Part shown: piece by piece, positions 55,005-64,000 of the stretch | Layout of the letters: each line of letters begins with the position of its first letter | How positions within the stretch are numbered: position 1 is the stretch's first letter | NCBI RefSeq assembly: GCF_003428645.1 | Contig: NZ_QVQH01000027.1 | Coordinates: forward strand, 1 to 64,000 | Reading direction: 5' to 3' | Length of the DNA: 64,000 nucleotides | Origin: Geodermatophilus marinus | GTDB taxonomy: Bacteria > Actinomycetota > Actinomycetes > Mycobacteriales > Geodermatophilaceae | Made by a program: the position numbers and the translations under genes | The notes under the pieces: generated by a model | The model's database searches: none | What the model was told of the DNA's origin: nothing | The model's input: only the letters and a program-made list of their open reading frames with translations

Positions 55005-56536
55005 GGGGCCACCCCGCGCCGGTCGAGCTCGTCGAGCAGCCGGTGCCCGCGGGCGTCGTCCAGGGCCGCCTCGACGGCCGCGGCGACCCGGTAGCAGCGG
55101 TCGTCGGCCAGCGCCGGGGCCATGACCTGCAGGCCGACCGGCAGGCCGCCGGACAGGCCGGCCGGCACCGAGGTCGCCGGCACGCCGGCGAGGCTGGCCG
55201 GCAGCGTGCACAGGTCGGCGGCGTACATGGCCAGCGGGTCGTCGACGCGCGCGCCGATCGGCCACGCCACGGTGGGGCTGGTCGGGCTCACCAGGACGTC
55301 GACCCCGCTCTCCCAGGCGGCGGCGAAGTCGCGGCCGATGAGGGTGCGCACCTTCTGGGCCTGGCCGTAGTAGGCGTCGTAGTAGCCGGCCGACAAGGCG
55401 TACGTGCCCAGGATGATCCGCCGCTTGACCTCCGGGCCGAAGCCCTGCTCGCGGGTCAGCGACATGACCTCCTCGAGCGACCGCGAGCCGTCGTCCCCCA
55501 CGCGCAGGCCGAACCGCACGCCCTCGAAGCGGGCCAGGTTGGACGACGCCTCGCTCGGCGCGATCAGGTAGTAGGCCGGCAGCGCCAGGTCGAAGGCCGG
55601 GCAGGAGACCTCGCGGACCTCGGCGCCCAGGCGCTCGAGGAGGGCCACCGCCTCCTGCACCCGCGCGAGGACGCCGGGCTCGTAGCCGTCGGTGTGCCCC
55701 TCGCCGCCGAGCTCGCGGACCACGCCGACGCGCAGGCCGGAGAGGTCCCCGCCGGCGCCGCGGCGGGCGGCCTCGGCGAGCACCGGGACGGGTGCGTCGA
55801 TGCTCGTCGAGTCGCGCGGGTCGTGCCCGCCGATCGCCTCGTGCAGCAGCGCGGCATCGAGCACGGTGCGGGCCATCGGGCCGGCCTGGTCGAGGCTGGA
55901 GGAGAACGCGATCATCCCGTAGCGGGAGACCCCGCCGTAGGTCGGCTTGTGCCCGACCAGACCGGTGAGCGCCGCCGGCTGGCGGATCGACCCGCCGGTG
56001 TCGGTGCCCAGCGCCCAGGGCGCCAGCCCGCCGGCCACCGCGGCCGAGGAACCGCCGGAGGAGCCGCCGGGGACCCGGTCCGGGTCCCACGGGTTGCGCG
56101 TCGGCCGGTACGCGGAGTTCTCCGTGGAGGAGCCCATCGCGAACTCGTCCATGTTGGTCTTGCCCAGCAGGACGGTCCCGGCCGCCTTGAGCCGGGTGGT
56201 GACCGTCGCGTCGTACGGCGGCCGCCAGCCCTCGAGGATCCGCGAACCGCTGGTGGTGGGGACGCCCTCGGTCACGAAGACGTCCTTGAGCGCCACGGGC
56301 ACGCCCGCCAGCGGGCCGAGCTCGACCCCGGAACCCCGGGCGCCGTCGATCTCCGCGGCACGGGCGAGCGCCGCGTCGCCGTCGACGTGCAGGTAGGCCC
56401 CCAGGCCGGCGTCGCGCTCGGCGATCCGGTCGAGGAAGGCACGGGTCAGGTCGACCGAAGAGAGCTCGCCGGCCGCCAGGCGGCGGCCGAGCTCGACGGC
56501 GTCGAGCGCGGTCGGGTCGGTGTCCACCGGGGTCAC
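55001..56536 (-). CDS. gatA: Asp/Glu-tRNA(Asn/Gln) amidotransferase subunit A
   Basis: GatA is the glutaminase of GatCAB, releasing ammonia from glutamine for tRNA amidation. The 511-residue amidase-signature protein keeps the triad Lys84 (VALKDVF), cis-Ser159 in GGSSGGSS and nucleophile Ser183 ([12 protein letters not shown]), plus [19 protein letters not shown] 56536 overlaps the gatC stop by 4 bases. Together with gltX and tRNA-Gln in the window it supports indirect Gln-tRNA formation. Confidence 0.96.
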   Translation of the reverse strand: MTPVDTDPTALDAVELGRRLAAGELSSVDLTRAFLDRIAERDAGLGAYLHVDGDAALARAAEIDGARGSGVELGPLAGVPVALKDVFVTEGVPTTSGSRILEGWRPPYDATVTTRLKAAGTVLLGKTNMDEFAMGSSTENSAYRPTRNPWDPDRVPGGSSGGSSAAVAGGLAPWALGTDTGGSIRQPAALTGLVGHKPTYGGVSRYGMIAFSSSLDQAGPMARTVLDAALLHEAIGGHDPRDSTSIDAPVPVLAEAARRGAGGDLSGLRVGVVRELGGEGHTDGYEPGVLARVQEAVALLERLGAEVREVSCPAFDLALPAYYLIAPSEASSNLARFEGVRFGLRVGDDGSRSLEEVMSLTREQGFGPEVKRRIILGTYALSAGYYDAYYGQAQKVRTLIGRDFAAAWESGVDVLVSPTSPTVAWPIGARVDDPLAMYAADLCTLPASLAGVPATSVPAGLSGGLPVGLQVMAPALADDRCYRVAAAVEAALDDARGHRLLDELDRRGVAP

Positions 56537-56970
56537 TCCTCCTCGCCGAGGATCTGCGGGACGCGGAAGCGGTCGTCCTCGGCGGCGGGGGCCTCGGCGA
56601 GGACGACGTCGCGCGGCAGGCTCGGGGTGACCACGTCGGGCCGCGCGACGTTGGTCAGCGGGACGGCGTGGGTGGTCGGCGGGACGTCGGCGACGTCGGC
56701 GCGGCCCACCTGCGCCACCGCGTCGAGGACGGCGGAGAGCTGGCCGGCGAAGGCGTCGAGCTCCTCGTCGCGCAGCGCGAGGCGGGCCAGGCGGGCGAGG
56801 TGCGCGACGTCCTGGCGGCCGAGCCCGGCTGTGCCGTCACGCCCGGGTCCGGCGGTGCCGTCACGCCCGGGTCCGGCGGTGCCGTCACGCCCGGGTCCGG
56901 CGGTGCCGTCACGCCCGGGTCCGGCGGTGCCACCGCGGTCGTCGACGTCCTGGGGGGCGGGGCTGCTCAC
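56533..56970 (-). CDS. gatC: amidotransferase subunit C with repeat-extended N-terminus
   Basis: GatC stabilises GatA on GatB. The C-terminal 95 or so residues are ordinary GatC ([57 protein letters not shown]). Upstream is an extra 45 residues with four 8-residue repeats of [11 protein letters not shown] 56970 is the first workable start; no start codon exists in frame between the repeats and the conserved part, so the extension should be translated. At 145 residues it is clearly longer than the usual 95-100. A TACAGT box at 57042-57037 may be the operon's -10. Confidence 0.88.
   Translation of the reverse strand: MSSPAPQDVDDRGGTAGPGRDGTAGPGRDGTAGPGRDGTAGPGRDGTAGLGRQDVAHLARLARLALRDEELDAFAGQLSAVLDAVAQVGRADVADVPPTTHAVPLTNVARPDVVTPSLPRDVVLAEAPAAEDDRFRVPQILGEEE
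56831..56926. repeat. 24-bp tandem repeat inside gatC
   Basis: Four perfect copies of a 24-base unit (starting GTGCCGTCACGCCCGGG on the plus strand) at 56831, 56855, 56879 and 56903, with a partial fifth, encode the GPGRDGTA run. Confidence 0.92.
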
Positions 56971-57171
56971 GGCGGCAGGGACTCCACTTCGACCGGGGAC
57001 GGGCGGCCCTGTCCGGGCCGGAGGACCAACCCCGCCACTGTACGTGGGGCCGGCCGCCCACCCGCCCCGGCGGAGGGTCACCTCGACCCGCGGGACGGCG
57101 ATGCGGGAAGCTGGTCCGCAGCGATCGACGGAGATCGGCCCGCCACCCAGAACGCTTCCCGCGGAGGGACC

Positions 57172-57852
57172 GTGTCCTACCTTCTCCGGCTGGTCGTCCC
57201 CGACCGGCCCGGCATCCTCGGGGCCGTCGCGACGGCACTCGGCCTGGCCGGGGTCGACATCGTCTCGGTCGACGTGCTCGAACGCGGCGGCGGCGTCGCG
57301 GTCGACGACATCGTGGTCGACCTCCCCCTGGACCGGCTCCCCGACAGCCTCATCACCGCCGCGCACGCGGTCGAGGGCGTCCAGGTCGAGTCGCTGCGCC
57401 CCTTCGCCGGGCCGCTGGACACCCACCGCGAGCTCGACCTGCTCGAGGCGCTGTCCCGGGCGGCCACCTCTCCCCCCAGCACGCTGCCGGTCAAGGTGCT
57501 GGCCGCCGAGCTGCCGCGGGTCTTCCACAGCGGGTGGGCCGCCGTGCTGCACGCGACGGCGGAGTCCCCGTGCGAGGTGCTGGCCGCCTCCGACGCCGCC
57601 CCGGCCCTCGACGGCATGGCGCTGCCCTGGCTGCCGCTGGAGACCCCCCGGCTGCTGCCCAGCGAGGACGCGTGGCTGCCCGAGCGGTGGCGGGAGATGG
57701 CCATCGAGATGATGGCCGCCCCCTTCGGCAGCCCCTGGACGGTGGTGCTGCTCGGCCGCTCCGGCGGGCCGGCGTTCCGCCGCTCGGAGCTGCTGCGGCT
57801 GGTGCACCTGACCGGGATCGCCGCCGCGGTCGCCCACCTACCCCCGGCCTGA
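57172..57852 (+). CDS. ACT domain-containing protein
   Basis: The protein has 226 residues. An N-terminal ACT domain (YLLRLVVPDRPGILGAVATALGLAGVDIVSVDVLERGGGVAVDDIVVDLP) should bind an amino acid. The second half (VFHSGWAAVLHA..., PWTVVLLGRSGGPAFRRSELLRLVHLTGIAAAV) is less typical. It lies divergent from gatC and beside ligA exactly as Rv3013 does in M. tuberculosis. GTG 57172 follows GGAGGG. Role unknown; an amino-acid sensor is plausible. Confidence 0.82.
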   Translation: MSYLLRLVVPDRPGILGAVATALGLAGVDIVSVDVLERGGGVAVDDIVVDLPLDRLPDSLITAAHAVEGVQVESLRPFAGPLDTHRELDLLEALSRAATSPPSTLPVKVLAAELPRVFHSGWAAVLHATAESPCEVLAASDAAPALDGMALPWLPLETPRLLPSEDAWLPERWREMAIEMMAAPFGSPWTVVLLGRSGGPAFRRSELLRLVHLTGIAAAVAHLPPA

Positions 57853-57855
57853 TGA

Positions 57856-57909
57856 GGACCCCGTCCTCCTCCCCGCTCGCAGGCTCGCGGCGAGCCTCTG
57901 GACGGGGCC
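57856..57909. terminator. hairpin-family repeat between convergent ACT gene and ligA
   Basis: GGACCCCGTCC at the left pairs with GGACGGGGCC at the right, with GCTCGCAGGCTCGCGGCGAGC inside. It is the inverse orientation of the copies at 33-48 kb and probably terminates both genes. Confidence 0.6.
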
Positions 57910-57949
57910 GCCCTCCCACCTGTCGCGGGCCCGGGGCGGGGCACCGCGG

Positions 57950-61224
<3,275 letters not shown>

Positions 61225-61534
61225 GACGGCGACGGTAGTCCGCCGGCAGCCGGGGCCCGCACGGGTTCCCCGCCGCGGGCGGGTGGGCGGGCAGCCACCG
61301 GGTGCCGTCCCGCTCGTGCACCGCAGTCATCTCGTCGGCGGGTTGTGTGCAGCATGGGCGCAGCCTGTCGCGGCGGGGGGCGCCGCGGCTGCACACCACC
61401 CGCCCGCCAGGCCCGGGCCCGTCCGGACCCGGCCCGTCAGGGACCCGGGCCCACGGCCATGTCAACCTCTCACCTCCGTCTGTGGACAGCCTGCTGACCT
61501 CGGGATTCATGCTGCGACGAGCTCCGTCCGGCGA

Positions 61535-61556
61535 TAGCATTCGTACACATGTTCGA
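61535..61556 (+). promoter_or_regulatory. leaderless promoter with SOS-type operator over the start codon
   Basis: TAGCAT (61535-61540) lies 8 bases before the ATG. TCGTACACATGTTCGA (61541-61556) matches the mycobacterial LexA box TCGAAC-N4-GTTCGA with one mismatch and covers the start site and the ATG. LexA bound there would block initiation, so the gene is probably DNA-damage inducible. Confidence 0.65.
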
Positions 61557-62793
61557 GACGGTAGAGCGGGAGGTGACCCGGCGGTGGAGCAGCTGTCGAG
61601 TGCGCTGGACGACCTGGGCGGCGCCGGAGCTGGCCTCGGCGTTCGGCCCGGAACTGCTGGCCCGGCTGGGCGGGCTGCTGGTCGCCCAGCACCGGATCGC
61701 CGCCGAGGTGGCCCGCACCGTGCGCGCCTGCGAGCTGGCCGGGGCGGCGGAGGTCGACGGGCTGAAGACCATGCAGGCGTGGCTGCGCGGGCACGGGCGG
61801 ATGAGCCACTCCGCCGCGGCCGGGCTGGTCCGCGCCGGGCGGGCGCTGGAGCACCTGCCCGCGCTGGCGGAGGCGCACGCCGCCGGCGCGGTCAGCGCCG
61901 AGGCCGTCGCGACGATCGCCCCGATCACCCGGGAGGAGCACCTGGCCGCCGCCGAAGCCTGCGGGGTGGACCTCGCGGAGGTCGACCGGCTGCTCACCGA
62001 CCTGGCCGCCGCGCGGCCGCACGCCGACCTCGTGCAGGTGGTGCGGCACTACCTGGCCGGCCTGGACCCCGACGGCCCCGAGCCCGACCCCACCGAGGGC
62101 CGCCGCCTGGCCTGGGTCCGGCACGCCGACGGCTCGCTCACCGGCCGGCTGGAGCTGGACGCCGCCGGCGGGGAGAGGCTGCAGGCCGCCCTGGAGAGCC
62201 TCCTGCAGGCCGGGCGGTGCGCCGGCGACGAGCGCACCCGGCCCCAGGCGCAGGCCGACGCCCTCGTCCAGCTCTGCGATCTCCAGCTGGCCGCCGGCAC
62301 CCTGCCGGTGCTGCGCACGGTCAAGCCGCACGTGGCCGTGGTGATCAAGGCTGAAGACCTCATCGACCCCACGGCCGGCCCGGGCGCCGCGGAGCTGGGG
62401 TTCGGCGCCACGATCTCCGCCGCCCGGGCCCGCTGGCTGGCCTGCGACGGGGCGGTCACCCGCATCGTGCTGGGCCCCGACGGCGCACCCCTGGACGTGG
62501 GGCGCACCCACCGGGTGGTGCCCCCGCACCTGCGCCGCGCGGTGGAGCGCCGGGACCGGGGCTGCGTGTTCACCGGCTGCGGTGCCCCGACCCACTGGTG
62601 CGACGTGCACCACCTGCTGGAGTGGGCCCTGGGCGGGGAGACCTCGCTGGCCAACTCGGCCCTGCTGTGCGAGCGGCACCACACCAAGGTGCACCACGGG
62701 TTCCGCGTCGAACGGCGACCCGACGGCGCCTGGCGTACCTGGCGCCCCGACGGCACCGAGATCCGCATCCCCCAACCCCTGGCCGCCGCCTGA
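61549..62793 (+). CDS. DUF222/HNH endonuclease, SOS-linked, frame-swapped N-terminus
   Basis: This 414-residue protein has the same domain order as the one at 451-1674. The HNH end is intact (CVFTGC, WCDVHHLLEW, LGGETSLANSALLCERHH, VHH). DUF222 is normal from PELASAFGPELLARLGGLL onward. Residues about 10-24 (RRWSSCRVRWTTWAA) do not fit the family, whereas the +2 frame there reads VEQLSSALDDL, the expected sequence. Removing one G at 61616-61618 joins that frame to the rest. Either two small compensating shifts changed the N-terminus, or translation starts at GTG 61584 and the assembly has an extra G. Confidence 0.8.
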   Translation: MFETVEREVTRRWSSCRVRWTTWAAPELASAFGPELLARLGGLLVAQHRIAAEVARTVRACELAGAAEVDGLKTMQAWLRGHGRMSHSAAAGLVRAGRALEHLPALAEAHAAGAVSAEAVATIAPITREEHLAAAEACGVDLAEVDRLLTDLAAARPHADLVQVVRHYLAGLDPDGPEPDPTEGRRLAWVRHADGSLTGRLELDAAGGERLQAALESLLQAGRCAGDERTRPQAQADALVQLCDLQLAAGTLPVLRTVKPHVAVVIKAEDLIDPTAGPGAAELGFGATISAARARWLACDGAVTRIVLGPDGAPLDVGRTHRVVPPHLRRAVERRDRGCVFTGCGAPTHWCDVHHLLEWALGGETSLANSALLCERHHTKVHHGFRVERRPDGAWRTWRPDGTEIRIPQPLAAA

Positions 62794-63003
62794 AGCAGAA
62801 CGGCCGGACCCCGAGCAGAGCCAGAACCGCACACCGGCCGACCCGGCGCACCCACCCGTGCGCCGGGCACTCGGCGTGCCCGGCGGCGGGGCCGGTGGGC
62901 TGCCGGGCCGTGAACAGGCCGAGCACCGGTGCCGCGGCTCCACGAGGTGCGGCGCTCGGCCCGACCACCGGCTCCCGGTGTCCCGACCACCGGCGACCGG
63001 GGG
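62794..63003. other. intergenic gap with short hairpin, no gene seen
   Basis: The 210 bases between the HNH gene and mnmA contain a small inverted repeat (GGCGCAC...GTGCGCC at about 62847-62865) that may end the HNH transcript. Repeats of CCGACCACCGG follow near 62960-62995. No reading frame with a credible start is present. Confidence 0.4.
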
Positions 63004-64000
63004 TCAGGAGGTGCCGAGCACGGCTCCCTGCCCGAGCACGAGGTCACCGCGCTCGGCGTCCGGGGCGTAGAGGACGGCGGACTGGCCGGGGGCGACGCCG
63101 CGCTGGGCGGTGTCGAGCTCGATGGCCAGACCGCCATCCGGCGCGCACCGCACGGTGCACGGCACCGGGCCGCCGTGCGCCCGGAGCTGGACCTCGGCGC
63201 GCAGGGGCAGTTCGGGCGCCCCCGCGGTCCAGGTCGGGACCGCGGTGCGGACCTCCCCCACGCCGGCCAGGTCGGCGGTGCCGATGGTGACCGTGCGCGA
63301 GACCGGCTCGATACCGAGCACGTAGCGCGGCCGGGAGTCCCCCGCGGCCACACCGAGCCCGCGGCGCTGCCCGACGGTGAAGCCGTAGGTCCCCGCGTGC
63401 GTCCCGACGGTCGCCCCCGTCCCCGCGTCGACGACCGGACCGGGCTGCTCGCCCAACCGCCGCGCCAGGAAGCCGCGGGTGTCGCCGTCCGGGATGAAGC
63501 AGATGTCGTGCGAGTCCGCCTTCGCGGCCACCGCGAACCCGCGCTCGGCGGCCATCTCCCGCACCCGGTGCTTGGTCATGCCCCCGAGCGGGAAGAGCGC
63601 GCCGGCCAGCTGATCCGGCCGGAGGACGGCGAGCACGTAGGACTGGTCCTTGGCCGCGTCGACCGAGCGCCGCAGCAACCCGTCGACCAACCGGGCGTGG
63701 TGGCCGGTCACCACCGCGTCGAAACCCAGGGCCCGAGCCCGGTCGAGGACCGCCGCGAACTTGATCCGCTCGTTGCACCGCAGGCACGGGTTGGGCGTGC
63801 GGCCGGCCGCGTACTCGGCCACGAAGTCGTCGACGACGTCCTCGGTGAAGCGCTCGGCCAGGTCCCAGACGTAGAAGGGGATGCCGAGCTCGTCGGCGAC
63901 GCGGCGGGCGTCGTGGGCGTCCTCGACGCTGCAGCAGCCCCGCGCGCCGCTGCGCAGCGTCCGGCGGTCGGGCGACAGGGCCAGGTGCACCCCGGTGACG
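63004..64000 (-). CDS. mnmA: tRNA-specific 2-thiouridylase, N-terminus outside the window
   Basis: MnmA thiolates U34 of tRNA-Glu, tRNA-Gln and tRNA-Lys. The visible 330 or so residues lack the N-terminal PP-loop, which lies beyond 64000. Present are [40 protein letters not shown] (catalytic Cys), [50 protein letters not shown] (second catalytic Cys) and [16 protein letters not shown]. The frame stays open to the window edge. Two of its tRNA target families are encoded at 23.3-23.7 kb, though both tRNA-Glu genes here have a C34 anticodon. Confidence 0.95.
   Translation of the reverse strand, partial: VTGVHLALSPDRRTLRSGARGCCSVEDAHDARRVADELGIPFYVWDLAERFTEDVVDDFVAEYAAGRTPNPCLRCNERIKFAAVLDRARALGFDAVVTGHHARLVDGLLRRSVDAAKDQSYVLAVLRPDQLAGALFPLGGMTKHRVREMAAERGFAVAAKADSHDICFIPDGDTRGFLARRLGEQPGPVVDAGTGATVGTHAGTYGFTVGQRRGLGVAAGDSRPRYVLGIEPVSRTVTIGTADLAGVGEVRTAVPTWTAGAPELPLRAEVQLRAHGGPVPCTVRCAPDGGLAIELDTAQRGVAPGQSAVLYAPDAERGDLVLGQGAVLGTS

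Noticed and set aside
56831-56926. CRISPR-like 24-base repeats
   Set aside because: No spacers; they are in-frame codons of gatC.
61225-61534. TTGACA-like -35 box on the minus strand near 61460
   Set aside because: No -10 element at suitable distance; the MetE-like gene has a better box at 61232-61237.

Overview
The window is very GC-rich DNA (roughly 75% by eye) from a high-GC actinomycete. I infer Geodermatophilaceae (Blastococcus, Geodermatophilus or Modestobacter type) because both ends carry the DUF222/HNH-nuclease genes abundant in that family, codon third positions are almost all G or C, and the gene order is actinobacterial. The backbone matches, from memory, the M. tuberculosis order Rv2977c (thiL) to Rv3024c (mnmA): thiL, DUF3515, ddl, gpsA, fbiD/cofC, ppk1, mutT1, leuD, leuC, IclR regulator, gltX, FAH protein, leuB, serA, ilvC, ilvN, ilvB, gatB, gatA, gatC, ACT protein, ligA, MetE-like protein, mnmA. 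Most of it is therefore an old core chromosome segment. I see no prophage, insertion sequence, integrase, CRISPR array or rRNA.

Layout. 1-12 kb: a DUF222/HNH gene, then thiL with two overlapping genes, an Lrp-type ligand-binding protein, DUF3515, a lipoprotein coupled to ddl, a phosphatidylcholine-synthase-like enzyme, a phosphoesterase, a PLP sulfur-amino-acid enzyme, gpsA and an acyltransferase. 12-18 kb: cofC/fbiD, ppk1, mutT1, then leuCD divergent from an IclR regulator. 18-23 kb: a Leloir galactose operon (galT, galK, SGLT-type symporter, small membrane protein). 23-27 kb: two tRNA-Glu and one tRNA-Gln behind a CPBP protease gene and gltX. 28-36 kb: cimA with a leader-peptide attenuator, an acyl-CoA ligase with a phosphotriesterase-like hydrolase, leuB and serA. 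36-38.5 kb: three membrane proteins, two with low-complexity N-termini. 38.7-50 kb: ilvC, ilvN and ilvB behind a second attenuator, two tandem GGDEF-EAL membrane proteins, and ilvD. 50-64 kb: an XRE regulator and small genes, a GSDH-like lipoprotein, gatB/gatA/gatC, an ACT protein, ligA, a MetE-like protein, a second DUF222/HNH gene and the 3' part of mnmA.

Two themes join the genes. First, branched-chain amino acid synthesis: cimA, leuC, leuD, leuB, ilvB, ilvN, ilvC and ilvD are all here; leuA and ilvE are not. ilvB and cimA each have a tiny leader ORF ending in Leu/Val/Ile-Ala, a hairpin starting at the leader stop codon and a U-tract terminator. Second, indirect Gln-tRNA synthesis: gltX, tRNA-Glu, tRNA-Gln and gatCAB are all in the window.

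Many promoters look leaderless: a TAnnnT-type -10 box sits 6-8 nt before an ATG or GTG at about sixteen genes. Eight gaps hold copies of one hairpin family with GGCCCC-type and GGGGTCC-type ends. The least ordinary observations are the cimA attenuator, the SOS-type operator over the start codon of the second HNH gene together with a frame-swapped N-terminus, the GGGAF-degenerate cyclase in the c-di-GMP pair, a repeat-extended GatC, a 59-residue membrane protein coupled between gatA and gatB, and the hairpin family. I do not see a clear new defence or biosynthetic system.
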